Source of the DNA: Cohnella sp. WQ 127256
GTDB lineage: Bacteria; Bacillota; Bacilli; Paenibacillales; Paenibacillaceae
Direction: 5' to 3'
NCBI RefSeq assembly: GCF_024519285.1
Contig: NZ_JAMZCY010000005.1
Coordinates: 310,001 to 374,000 of the forward strand
DNA: 64,000 nt
Shown here: positions 28,514-36,452 of the stretch, piece after piece
Layout: each line of letters begins with the position of its first letter
How positions within the stretch are numbered: the first letter of the stretch is position 1
Program-made: the position numbers and the translations under genes
The notes under the pieces: generated by a model
Database searches by the model: none
What the model saw: only the letters and a program-made list of their open reading frames with translations
What the model was told of the DNA's origin: nothing

Positions 28514-29242
28514 ATGTCGGACAAAGTACTGATTATCGAAGATGAACCGACACTTGCTCGTCTCGTAACATATAATCTCTCACAAGAGGGGTATGAGACG
28601 GAAGTTGTGGGGAACGGTGCGGAAGGACTTCATAAGGCGATCCATGATCATTACGCCATTATTTTTCTGGATTTGATGCTGCCTGGTATGAATGGATTTG
28701 AAGTACTGCAAAAGCTGCGTCAAAATGGAGTCAAAACGCCTGTCATAATTCTGACTGCGAGAAATGCAGAGGAAGAAGTGGTGCAGGGGCTTAAGCTCGG
28801 TGCAGACGATTATATTACAAAGCCTTTCGGGGTGGCAGAATTGCTTGCCCGAACATCTGCTGTTCTCAGGCGGTCGCGCAATGAAGAGAGTATGCCTTCT
28901 AAAGCTTCAGCTGGAGATAAAGTCATTACAATCGGTGATCTTCAGATTTTCCCTGACAAATATGAGGTGTTTTCCAACGGGCAATGGATCACGTTACGCC
29001 CTAAGGAGTTTGAGGTGCTACTCTATTTAGCGGAAAGACCGGGGATTGTGATCACTCGGGATGATCTGATGAACGTCGTATGGGGCTTCGATTATATTGG
29101 GGGCCAACGTACGGTAGATGTACATGTTAGCTCACTTCGTAAGAAGCTTGAGCTTAACCAACAAACGGTACAAATCGACTCGATTCGCGGAGTCGGCTAC
29201 AAGTTATTCATTAACCGTAAGACAAGCTCACCTAGCCGATAG
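28514..29242 (+). CDS. phoP: Phosphate response regulator PhoP (OmpR family)
   Basis: Transcription factor that binds PhoP boxes when phosphorylated. The 242 residues hold a receiver domain (acidic pocket Glu9-Asp10, phosphorylated Asp53 in FLDLMLPGMNG, Thr in ILTARN, Lys in ITKPF) and a winged-helix DNA-binding domain (about 145-235; LRPKEFEVLLYLAERPG, GQRTVDVHVSSLRKKL, IDSIRGVGYKL). The ATG is preceded by CCGGAGGA. It follows phoR by 125 bp that contain a PhoP box, so it is likely autoregulated. PhoP-box-like sites upstream of ppk and both pst operons in this window are probable targets. Confidence 0.92.
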   Translation: MSDKVLIIEDEPTLARLVTYNLSQEGYETEVVGNGAEGLHKAIHDHYAIIFLDLMLPGMNGFEVLQKLRQNGVKTPVIILTARNAEEEVVQGLKLGADDYITKPFGVAELLARTSAVLRRSRNEESMPSKASAGDKVITIGDLQIFPDKYEVFSNGQWITLRPKEFEVLLYLAERPGIVITRDDLMNVVWGFDYIGGQRTVDVHVSSLRKKLELNQQTVQIDSIRGVGYKLFINRKTSSPSR

Positions 29243-29249
29243 GACTTAT

Positions 29250-29290
29250 AACAGCTCACCCAGCAAATTGTTGGGTGAGCTGTTGTTTGT
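29250..29290 (+). terminator. Terminator after phoP
   Basis: AACAGCTCACCCA and TGGGTGAGCTGTT are perfect 13-bp arms with a 9-nt loop, followed by a T-rich stretch (GTTTGTG). Confidence 0.75.
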
Positions 29291-29352
29291 GTAGTGATAT
29301 ATTGCGAGGGCAGTGAACTGGCGAACCCAGTGACCCCGGCGAGCTCGGCAAA

Positions 29353-29514
29353 CCCAGCGTACCCAGCGTACCCAGCGTACCCAGCGTACCCAGCGTACCC
29401 AGCGTACCCAGCAGACCCAGCAGACCCAGCAGACCCAGCAGACCCAGCAGACCCAGCAGACCCAGCAGATCCAGCAGACCCAGCAGGCCCAGCAGACCCA
29501 GCAGACCCAGCGTA
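29353..29514. repeat. Tandem 9-bp repeat (18 units)
   Basis: Six copies of CCCAGCGTA, then eleven of CCCAGCAGA (two with one substitution), then one more CCCAGCGTA, without gaps. Degenerate units extend on both sides. Because 9 is a multiple of 3, a frame stays open and would encode a Pro-Ala-Tyr / Pro-Ala-Asp triplet repeat, but it has no convincing start. The gap between phoP and the endonuclease-like gene holds nothing else apart from the phoP terminator. Confidence 0.9.
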
Positions 29515-29571
29515 CTGGCGGACGAACCCGGTGAACTGTCGAATCCAGCGTGCTCAGCGAACTGACGGAAC

Positions 29572-30354
29572 CTATTCGATGAAGAAGTCCGATTGGTTTA
29601 CTTGATATCTTACAATTCTTGATGTGCCAGTTTGAAGAGGCGTCATTAATCCTTTGAGTACTAGGGAACGGAGGTGCTTTGCAGCGGTTTTCCTATGTAT
29701 TCCTAAAGTAGTAGAAGTGAGTGAAGGGGTTAAAGGTTGTTCTATCATGCAGCCCAATCTATAGATTGTTTTCTCGATTGAAGATGTTTGGATGCTCTGT
29801 ATAGGTTGAGACCCGCTTAATTTCCCGAGAAGTTGTTGTATGATTTGTTGGCAGCGACGCGGCTTTTCCATAATATCATCAAATGAAAACCGTAGAACGA
29901 TCCAACCATCAATGACAAGATGATTTTGACGCATGAGGTGATCTGCGAACTGTGAGCGGTTTACATCACGCCAATGTGTTCCATAGCTATCGATTTCAAT
30001 ACAGATTCTATAGCCCTCGGTAATAAAGGCAAAATCGAGGTATCTCCATCCATCTTTGAAATCTTTGACTTCAAATTCAGCATGCAAACTTGTGAAATGA
30101 CCAAAGGATGGCCACCACACATTTGAAATAAACATTTTCTCAGCATGATTGGATACTTCCGTTAATCTTCTCTTACGTTCACCTTTACTCGATTTCCTCT
30201 GATTGTCCATCCATGCTGTATATGACGTTTCGAAACCCTCATTACCTCTAACTGATTCATATGCATTCATTAACTGTTCCACCTTATCAATAGGATAAAA
30301 TACAAAAGCCGCCCAATCCGGAATTGCTTCCAGAGAGAGCGGCGTGTGCTTCAC
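29572..30354 (-). CDS. PD-(D/E)XK nuclease-like (DUF559/Vsr-like) protein with C-terminal helix-turn-helix
   Basis: A 260-residue protein. Its middle has YLDFAFITEGYRICIEIDS followed by YGTHW, the D-x(n)-E-x-D spacing of very-short-patch-repair/DUF559 nuclease folds. The C-terminal 80 residues look like a winged helix (LTSTTLGIHRKTAAKHLRSL). It is a clear paralogue of the gene at 47474-48136: both have QRK...GE...L, YLDFA(F/Y), C-terminal (P)RRCQQIIQQLLGKL or the equivalent, and the HTH. The GTG at 30354 lacks a ribosome binding site; ATG at 30270 has AAGGTGG 8 nt upstream and could be the true start. It lies between two tandem repeat arrays. Nuclease activity is inferred from motif only. Confidence 0.7.
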   Translation of the reverse strand: MKHTPLSLEAIPDWAAFVFYPIDKVEQLMNAYESVRGNEGFETSYTAWMDNQRKSSKGERKRRLTEVSNHAEKMFISNVWWPSFGHFTSLHAEFEVKDFKDGWRYLDFAFITEGYRICIEIDSYGTHWRDVNRSQFADHLMRQNHLVIDGWIVLRFSFDDIMEKPRRCQQIIQQLLGKLSGSQPIQSIQTSSIEKTIYRLGCMIEQPLTPSLTSTTLGIHRKTAAKHLRSLVLKGLMTPLQTGTSRIVRYQVNQSDFFIE

Positions 30355-30458
30355 GACCGATGATTAATTTGTTTATATGGAGAAATTAGCATAGTTTTTC
30401 GAGAATTACAAGAAAAAAATTGAAAAAAAACCAGTATTACAGATTTATTGTGCTTGGT

Positions 30459-30990
30459 GAAGGCCAAAAAAGTGCCTTGGCGGAGCGAGAAGTTGAGTTT
30501 GTTGGGAGCGAAGGCCAAAAAAGTGCCTTGGCGGAGCGGGAAGTTGAGTTTGGCGGGAGCGAAGGCCAAAAAAGTGCCTTGGCGGAGCGGGAAGTTGAGT
30601 TTGTTGGGAGCGAAGGCCAAAAAAGTGCCTTGTCGGAGCGGGAAGTTGGGTTTGGCGGGAGCGAAGGCCAAAAAAGTGCCTTGGCGGAGCGGGAAGTTGG
30701 GTTTGGCGGGAGCGAAGGCCAAAAAAGTGCCTTGGCGGAGCGGGAAGTTGGTTTGTGCGGAAGCGAAGGCCAAAAAAGTGCCTTGGCGGAGCGGGAAGTT
30801 GAGTTTGTTGGGAGCGAAGGCCAAAAAAGTGCCTTGGCGGAGCGGGAAGTTAAGTTTGTTGGGAGCGAAGGCCAAAAAAGTGCCTTGGAGGAGCGGGAAG
30901 TTGAGTTTGTTGGGAGCGAAGGCCAAAAAAGTGCCTTGGCGGAGAGGAAGTTGAGTTTGTTGGGAGCGGAGGCTAAAAAAGTGCCTCCGC
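30459..30990. repeat. Tandem 51-bp repeat array (10 units plus a partial)
   Basis: Units of 51 bp begin GAAGGCCAAAAAAGTGCC at 30459, 30510, 30561, 30612, 30663, 30714, 30765, 30816, 30867 and 30918; the tenth is 50 bp and an eleventh is cut off near 30990. Units differ by a few substitutions. Each contains the inverted repeat GCCAA-(N9)-TTGGC. The period is divisible by three, so long frames without stops exist on both strands (17-residue periodic peptides), but no credible start or ribosome binding site is present. The rest of the 690-bp gap between the two flanking genes holds no gene. Confidence 0.92.
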
Positions 30991-31044
30991 CTTCGCGCGT
31001 AGCTGCTACCGCGTCAGAGAGAGGGGGAGTTGGCTTCCCTCTCC

Positions 31045-31917
31045 TTAATTGCGTCCCCAGGCAAGCATCTTGCGTTGGAATTCTTTTGGCGAGCAGCCAT
31101 TGAAGCGTTTGAACATTTTGTAGAAGTGGGCCATGTTCGCCATACCGATCTGGTCGCCGATTTCGGTGACGCTCATGTCACGGGTGAGTAGGAGCTGCTC
31201 CGCTCGTTTGATTTTGCGAAAATTAACATATTCTGTAAAGGAAAGACCCATAATTTTTTTGAAAAATTTTACGAAGTAGTAGTAGCTCATGTTGGCAAGC
31301 CCGCATGCATCCTCTACCGTAATCCGATCTTCAATATGAGACTCGACAAAGTCTAATACTGGCTTAAGTCGAATTCGTTCTACTCGATCTTGGTCGGCTA
31401 ACAAACCGCGGTTGTCGTTACGAATAAGAATGAGCAGCAGCTTCTTAATCAGCATATTAACTGCTAGCTCGTAACCGCTTTCCTTATTAATAGCTTCTTG
31501 ATGAATTTCACGAATGCATTCTGAAGCCGCATCACGGGCTTCCATGTTCTCACGAAAAATATAGTTCATAGCGCTGAGAGGTACTTTAGTTTCATTAAAA
31601 TATTGCAGATAAGGAATAGTGCTTTGATCGAAGTAAGTTTTGAGATCAAATTGTAGAACGATATAGTTTAATAGGCCGCCTGGGTTATGATCACGATGTA
31701 GCTGCGAGTTGCCAAGAATAACGATATCTCCAGCTTGCATCGAGTAAGTCTCATCGCTAAGATCTACATTTAGCTGTCCGCTCTGAACAAGTAGCAATTC
31801 GCACTCGGGGTGATAGTGCCAACCAATATTACTACCTGAGCCACCTCGCGTCGTCTGCCAGATTTTCAGAGACAGCAGCGGATTCTCGTACTCAATCATT
31901 TCTCTGACTGCTTGCAT
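31045..31917 (-). CDS. AraC family transcriptional regulator with cupin sensor
   Basis: A 290-residue regulator: N-terminal cupin-like sensor (about 20-110; GWHYHPECELLLVQSGQL, YSMQAGDIVILG) and C-terminal double helix-turn-helix (about 190-288; VEDACGLANMSYYYFVKFFK and VTEIGDQIGMANMAHFYKMF). The first HTH and ...SPKEFQRKM are typical of AraC/XylS regulators of sugar genes. GGGGGGTCC precedes the start. It is divergent from the dehydrogenase/isomerase module (159 bp apart) and most likely controls it. The effector is unknown. Confidence 0.9.
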   Translation of the reverse strand: MQAVREMIEYENPLLSLKIWQTTRGGSGSNIGWHYHPECELLLVQSGQLNVDLSDETYSMQAGDIVILGNSQLHRDHNPGGLLNYIVLQFDLKTYFDQSTIPYLQYFNETKVPLSAMNYIFRENMEARDAASECIREIHQEAINKESGYELAVNMLIKKLLLILIRNDNRGLLADQDRVERIRLKPVLDFVESHIEDRITVEDACGLANMSYYYFVKFFKKIMGLSFTEYVNFRKIKRAEQLLLTRDMSVTEIGDQIGMANMAHFYKMFKRFNGCSPKEFQRKMLAWGRN

Positions 31918-32076
31918 GGGTGGACCCCCCTTAGCTAAGAACCTATGTTAATAATTTCTCAAATGAATGACAAAATCGCATACTATCCTTGCACCTGAGC
32001 GAATGGGAATTCTGACAAAGTATGATAAACTTAATTGTAGAATGAATACTGAAAACCTGCAAGGAGGACAAGCATT

Positions 32077-33150
32077 TTGGCAAATGTTAATGTAGGAATG
32101 ATCGGATGTGGCGGGATTGCAATGGGTAAACATTTACCAGCACTCGCCAAAATCCAAGAAGCGCAAGTGGTAGCTTTCTTCGATGTAGCACCAGACCGAG
32201 CACATGACGCCAAAAATAAATTCGGCACTCATGATGCTAGGGTTTACCACGATGTATATGATCTATTGCGTGACCAGGATGTTCATGTCGTTCATGTTTG
32301 TACGCCTAATGATACTCATGCCGAAATCTCTATTGCTGCGCTCGAAGCAGGTAAACATGTACTCTGTGAAAAACCAATGGCCAAGACGGCAGACGATGCC
32401 CGACGTATGCTTGAAGCATCCGAAAGAACGGGGAAAAAGCTGAGTATTGCTTATCAGAACCGATTCCGTGCGGATAGTCGCTGGCTTCATCAAGCTTGTC
32501 GTGCAGGTGATTTGGGTGAAATCTATATCGCCAAAGCTCATGCGGTTCGTCGTCGTGCAGTTCCGACATGGGGTGTGTTTCTTGATTTGGAGAAGCAAGG
32601 CGGAGGTCCACTGATCGACATCGGTACTCATGCGTTGGATTTAGCTCTTTGGATGATGGATAACTACGAGCCGAGAACGGTTCTTGGAACGTCATACCGC
32701 AAACTTGCGGAGCAAGGAAGCCAAGCGAATTTGTGGGGACCATGGGATCCATCCAATTTCACCGTCGAGGACTCTGCATTTGCCATGATTACAATGAAGA
32801 GTGGGGCAACGGTGTGGTTAGAGTCCAGCTGGGCACTTAACACGCTGGATGTAGATGAGGCTAAAGTATCTTTATGCGGGACGAAAGCAGGCGCAGATAT
32901 GAAGAGGGGCTTGCGTATGAATGGCGAAGAGCATGGTCGCCTATATACACAGGAAATCCAAATGTCTGGTGATTTTGGCGGAAGTCCACCTACGGATGAT
33001 GCAGCAGAGCAGGAAGCTCGCGCTTGGATTGAAGCGATCTTGCATGATCGGGAGCCTGTCGTTACAGCCAAGCAAGCTTTAGTTGTTCAAGAAATCCTAG
33101 AAGCGATATACGAATCTGCAAACAAAGGGCAAGCCATAAGCTTCGTATAA
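32077..33150 (+). CDS. Gfo/Idh/MocA family oxidoreductase
   Basis: A 357-residue NAD(P)-dependent dehydrogenase of the glucose-fructose oxidoreductase/inositol dehydrogenase family. The N-terminal Rossmann motif is VGMIGCGGIAMGKHLPAL; the catalytic lysine motif is CEKPMAKT at about residue 96; and the C-terminal half carries the substrate domain (GGGPLIDIGTHALDLALWMM, with the typical D-x-x-x-H). It starts with TTG behind AAGGAGGAC. It forms a module with the next two genes. Substrate, probably a sugar or cyclitol, cannot be named. Confidence 0.92.
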   Translation: MANVNVGMIGCGGIAMGKHLPALAKIQEAQVVAFFDVAPDRAHDAKNKFGTHDARVYHDVYDLLRDQDVHVVHVCTPNDTHAEISIAALEAGKHVLCEKPMAKTADDARRMLEASERTGKKLSIAYQNRFRADSRWLHQACRAGDLGEIYIAKAHAVRRRAVPTWGVFLDLEKQGGGPLIDIGTHALDLALWMMDNYEPRTVLGTSYRKLAEQGSQANLWGPWDPSNFTVEDSAFAMITMKSGATVWLESSWALNTLDVDEAKVSLCGTKAGADMKRGLRMNGEEHGRLYTQEIQMSGDFGGSPPTDDAAEQEARAWIEAILHDREPVVTAKQALVVQEILEAIYESANKGQAISFV

Positions 33151-33185
33151 TTGTAGTAAATTGTTCGTATATTTGGAGTTAGTAA

Positions 33186-33200
33186 ATGGATACGTTTTCA
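33186..33200 (+). promoter_or_regulatory. Possible CcpA (cre) site
   Basis: ATGGATACGTTTTCA differs at one position from the cre consensus WTGNAANCGNWNNCW. It lies in the 143-bp gap between the first dehydrogenase and the isomerase gene, followed by TAAAAT, a possible -10. Catabolite control of sugar genes would be expected, but one short match is weak evidence. Confidence 0.35.
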
Positions 33201-33293
33201 TGTAAAATAGATAAGGAACTTTAATGAACGCGTGTACATGTCACGTGTGTCCAGTAATCATATGATCCCATGGAAAGGTTTGGTGGATAACAA

Positions 33294-34256
33294 GTGAAAT
33301 CAGGAGTATTTATCGTATTGTTTAGCCAGCAATCATTCGAAGAGGCATTGGATACCGCAAAAGCGGCAGGGCTGCAGTCCGTAGAAATAGGAACAGGTGC
33401 TTTTCCTGGAACAGCGCATGTCAATGCGAAGGAAATAGTGAACGACGATGCTGCAATCCGTCGTATTCGCGATGCAGTTGATTCTCGTGGTTTATCCATT
33501 AGTGCACTAAGCTGTCACGGTAATCCGCTTCACCCAGATGCTGCAGTAGCTAAGTCAGATCATGATGACTTCGTGGCTACTGTACAATTGGCGGAGAAGC
33601 TTGGTGTAGATACTGTTATCACTTTCTCAGGCTGCCCTGGAGAGTCTCCAAACTCCAAGTACCCATCCTGGGTAACCTGCCCATGGCCACCTGATTTCAT
33701 TACCGTGCTAGAATGGCAATGGAATGAAATCGCGATTCCTTATTGGAAGGAACAATCTGCATTCCTTCGAAAGCATAACGTTAGAGTTGCGATTGAAGCG
33801 CATCCTGGCTTCCTCGTCTACAATACGGAAACAGCATTGCGCCTTCGCGAAGAAGCTGGAGACAATATCGGAGTGAACTTCGATCCGTCCCACTTGTTCT
33901 GGCAAGGTATGGATCCGATCGAGTGCGTTAAAGCACTTGGTAAGACCATTTATCATGTTCATGCGAAGGATACGAAGATCGACAAACGTAATACGGCTAT
34001 TAACGGTGTTCTCGATAATAAGAATTATGGCGATATTCTAAATCGTTCATGGGTATTCCGTACGGTTGGCTATGGCCATGATGACGAGTTCTGGAAAGAT
34101 CTTGTAAGTACGCTTCGTCTTGTAGGCTATGATGGAACGATCAGCATAGAGCATGAGGATGGCTTAATGAGCGTTAATGAAGGTTTTACTAAAGCTGCTA
34201 ACTTCCTCAACTCCCTCATATTGAAGGAGAGCGCGGGTGAAATGTGGTGGGCTTAA
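33294..34256 (+). CDS. Sugar phosphate isomerase/epimerase (xylose-isomerase-like TIM barrel)
   Basis: A 320-residue AP-endonuclease-2/xylose-isomerase-like TIM barrel of the IolE/IolI type. Metal-site residues occur in VAIEAHPGFL (Glu), VNFDPSHLFWQ (Asp, His), YHVHAKDTKID (His) and GTISIEHEDG (Glu). The start is GTG. It overlaps the following dehydrogenase by 13 bp. With the flanking dehydrogenases it resembles modules for oxidising and rearranging unusual sugars or inositols; the actual substrate is unknown. Confidence 0.9.
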   Translation: MKSGVFIVLFSQQSFEEALDTAKAAGLQSVEIGTGAFPGTAHVNAKEIVNDDAAIRRIRDAVDSRGLSISALSCHGNPLHPDAAVAKSDHDDFVATVQLAEKLGVDTVITFSGCPGESPNSKYPSWVTCPWPPDFITVLEWQWNEIAIPYWKEQSAFLRKHNVRVAIEAHPGFLVYNTETALRLREEAGDNIGVNFDPSHLFWQGMDPIECVKALGKTIYHVHAKDTKIDKRNTAINGVLDNKNYGDILNRSWVFRTVGYGHDDEFWKDLVSTLRLVGYDGTISIEHEDGLMSVNEGFTKAANFLNSLILKESAGEMWWA

Positions 34257-35416
34257 GTAATAAAAAGGTAAATGTTGGTATGGTTGGGTACAAGTTTATG
34301 GGTAAAGCTCACAGCCATGCATATAAAGATGTAGGCATGTTTTTCGATCTGGATGCGGATGTCGTTATGAAGGCAATATGTGGTCGTGACGAGAATGGCG
34401 TCAAGGAAGCGGCGGATAAGTTTGGTTGGGAATCATATGAAACCGACTGGCGGAAAATGATCGCACGCGAAGATATCGATTTCGTAGATATCAATGCCCC
34501 AAGTGATGCTCATAAAGAGATTGCTCTCGCCGCTATCGCTGCAGGAAAACATGTTTTCTGTGAAAAGCCGTTAGCACTGAGTTTGGCTGACGGTCGAGAA
34601 ATGCTGGCTGCTGCCGAGAAAGCAGGAGTTAAGCATGCGGTCTGTTTTAACTACCGCTTCTTACCCGCAGTACAATTAGCCAAACAAATTATTGATGAAG
34701 GCCGATTAGGTGAAATTCATCATTATCGTGCCACTTACTTACAGGATTGGTTAGTTGATCCGAATACGCCGCTTGCTTGGCGACTGAAGAAAGAAGTTGC
34801 AGGCTCGGGCGCACATGGTGATATCAATGCACACAGTATTGACCTTGCACGGTTCTTAATCGGGGAATTTGATCGTGTAGTTGGACATAACCGCACGTTC
34901 GTTAAGGAGCGTCCATTGGCCACACATTCGTCGGGACTGTCAGGCTCCGGATCAGCGACGGAGAAGGGGGAGGTTTCAGTTGATGATGCAACGGGCTTCC
35001 TTGCGGATTTCAAGAATGGGGCAATGGGGATGTTCATCGCTTCCCGATTCGCTGCTGGTCGCAAAAACCATAACACTTTCGAAATCCACGGCAGTAAAGG
35101 CTCGATTCGCTGGGATCTAGAGAAGCTTAACGAGCTAGAAGTATACTTCCGCGAGGACGAGCCTAATTTGGCGGGCTTCCGTCGTATCCTTGCTACGGAG
35201 CCGACACACAAGTATGCCGGAAACTGGTGGCCAACGGGTCATATTATCGGCTACGAGCATGCTTTCGTTCACATTATTTATGAATTTATTCAGCATATGA
35301 CGACTGACTCTCCCTTCACGCCAACGTTCCTCGACGGTGTGAAATGCCAAGAGGTGCTTGAAGCGGTTGACTTGTCAATCGAACGGGGCGCTTGGGTAAA
35401 TGTTGACGAAGTTTAG
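34244..35416 (+). CDS. Gfo/Idh/MocA family oxidoreductase
   Basis: A 390-residue dehydrogenase, second in the module. VGMVGYKFMGKAHSHAY is a family variant of the Rossmann loop in which the usual GxGxxG is altered (GYKFMG). The catalytic motif is CEKPLALS at about residue 105, and ...GSGAHGDINAHSIDLARFL is the substrate-domain histidine motif. It starts with GTG inside the isomerase gene; AAGGAG lies 14 nt upstream, so coupling to the preceding gene probably drives translation. The module ends with a terminator. Confidence 0.92.
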   Translation: MVGLSNKKVNVGMVGYKFMGKAHSHAYKDVGMFFDLDADVVMKAICGRDENGVKEAADKFGWESYETDWRKMIAREDIDFVDINAPSDAHKEIALAAIAAGKHVFCEKPLALSLADGREMLAAAEKAGVKHAVCFNYRFLPAVQLAKQIIDEGRLGEIHHYRATYLQDWLVDPNTPLAWRLKKEVAGSGAHGDINAHSIDLARFLIGEFDRVVGHNRTFVKERPLATHSSGLSGSGSATEKGEVSVDDATGFLADFKNGAMGMFIASRFAAGRKNHNTFEIHGSKGSIRWDLEKLNELEVYFREDEPNLAGFRRILATEPTHKYAGNWWPTGHIIGYEHAFVHIIYEFIQHMTTDSPFTPTFLDGVKCQEVLEAVDLSIERGAWVNVDEV

Positions 35417-35441
35417 CTTAGTAACAAAAAAGTAATATCTC

Positions 35442-35495
35442 AAGGGTGCTGTATTTGAAGGTCTACGTAGACTTTCTGATACAACACCCTTTTTT
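35442..35495 (+). terminator. Terminator after the dehydrogenase/isomerase module
   Basis: AAGGGTGCTGTAT and ATACAACACCCTT (one mismatch) enclose an inner hairpin AGGTCTACGTAGACTT, followed by TTTTTT. Confidence 0.8.
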
Positions 35496-35574
35496 CGATT
35501 CGGAGCCTTAAGCAACTTTGTTTGCAGCATTTTCGTCTTAATTGTAATCCATATTTCAGAAATGAGGACAGGAT

Positions 35575-35664
35575 GTGGCGAAGCAAAGAGTACTTATCAT
35601 AGGTGGAGCACTCATGCTCATTGTTGTTATTGTATTCATTGCGACGAAAGACAAATCGGTATGA
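35575..35664 (+). CDS. Possible 29-residue single-helix membrane peptide
   Basis: GTG at 35575 with GAGGA 6 nt upstream opens a 29-codon frame. The peptide is MAKQRV, then a hydrophobic helix of about 17 residues (LIIGGALMLIVVIVFIA), then TKDKSV. Basic start, one membrane segment and polar tail look like a small membrane protein rather than chance. It stands between the upstream terminator and the next small membrane gene. Function unknown. Confidence 0.45.
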   Translation: MAKQRVLIIGGALMLIVVIVFIATKDKSV

Positions 35665-35849
35665 ATATGGATTCAAATTATCGTATAACGATAGTTATGG
35701 TATAGCAGTTGGGAGAGTCGTATTTTACCGTATAGCTTTAAATCACCGAAGTTAATAGGGGATAACTGGCTGATGAGCGGTGGGTTTTCTTATGTGGATC
35801 TAACCCAATTATTTGCTAGCTGATCATCCATTAGAGAGAAGGCATAATT
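35665..35849. other. Intergenic region without recognised gene
   Basis: AT-rich, with a short palindrome TATCGT-ATA-ACGATA at about 35680-35694 just after the 29-codon ORF. No clear promoter, terminator or other ORF seen. Confidence 0.35.
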
Positions 35850-36269
35850 GTGAAAATAAAAAGACGTCCAGCAATTATCGTGCTAGTCGCCGCAATAGCC
35901 CTAAGCATAATCGTGCTTGTAGGTGTAAATGTAGTAAAGAATACAATAAGTATATTTAACCTCAGTCAATTTCAAAGCTTTACTGTAACGATTTCTAATG
36001 AATCCGATTATGATATTGTTTCAGTGGAGACGGGGATTATTAATGGGACCTCCAAAGATACTCGCCTAGAGAAAATAAAGAGCGGTAATAAGAAGAAAAT
36101 CAAGCCGAATTTAAGTTTAAGTGGTGAGGGTGCAATTTATATGGAATATACGGATTCAAGAGGAAGCACCACACAGAAAACAGTATGCGGCTACACAGAA
36201 TATTTGTCGGGAAATTCTAAAGTAACCATACATAATAGTAAAGTCACCGTAAAAGAAAATTGTATGTGA
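35850..36269 (+). CDS. Hypothetical membrane-anchored extracytoplasmic protein
   Basis: A 139-residue protein beginning with a basic stretch (MKIKRRP) and a single hydrophobic helix (AIIVLVAAIALSIIVLVGVNVV), without a clear cleavage site, so probably an uncleaved N-terminal anchor. The remaining 105 residues are hydrophilic and rich in Ser, Thr, Asn and Lys, with alternating beta-strand character (FQSFTVTISNESDYDIVSVE). No conserved domain recognised. GTG start behind AGAGAGAAGG. A terminator follows. Confidence 0.65.
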   Translation: MKIKRRPAIIVLVAAIALSIIVLVGVNVVKNTISIFNLSQFQSFTVTISNESDYDIVSVETGIINGTSKDTRLEKIKSGNKKKIKPNLSLSGEGAIYMEYTDSRGSTTQKTVCGYTEYLSGNSKVTIHNSKVTVKENCM

Positions 36270-36294
36270 CTAGAGCAACAAATGCGGAATATCG

Positions 36295-36335
36295 AACCTC
36301 TTTCTGATTTTTGGAAAGAGGTTTGTTGTTGTCGC
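36295..36335 (+). terminator. Terminator before the CBS-chemoreceptor gene
   Basis: AACCTCTTTC and GAAAGAGGTT are perfect 10-bp arms, with an outer CAACAAA/TTTGTTG pair, followed by TGTTGTTG. T-run imperfect. Confidence 0.65.
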
Positions 36336-36352
36336 GGTAAACATCTTCAAAG

Positions 36353-36406
36353 TTTACATTGCATTAATAAATGTCGAACAAATAGATAACATAAATTTGG
36401 TATTTT
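36353..36406 (+). promoter_or_regulatory. PhoP box and promoter of the CBS-chemoreceptor gene
   Basis: Four hexamers in exact 11-bp phase: TTTACA (36353), TTAATA (36364), CGAACA (36375), ATAACA (36386). The last ends 9 nt before TATTTT (36401-36406), a fair -10. Same geometry as the pst and ppk promoters. Confidence 0.6.
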
Positions 36407-36452
36407 CAATAGAGTAATATATTTCCTATTTTATATAGAACGAGGTGCTCCT

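Noticed and set aside
29294-29605. 103-codon ORF of Pro-Ala-Tyr/Asp repeats
   Set aside because: Produced by the 9-bp array; begins without a ribosome binding site inside the downstream side of the phoP terminator region and overlaps the 3' end of a better gene on the other strand.
30459-30990. CRISPR array
   Set aside because: Units are directly adjacent and nearly identical over their whole length; there are no unique spacers and no cas genes.
30351-31103. Long ORFs on both strands through the 51-bp repeats (191 and 227 codons)
   Set aside because: Open frames result from a repeat period divisible by three; no ribosome binding site or non-repeat domain, and the two frames are mutually antisense.
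35440-35676. 78-codon minus-strand ORF
   Set aside because: Runs through the terminator of the sugar module and opposite the better 29-codon membrane ORF; no ribosome binding site.
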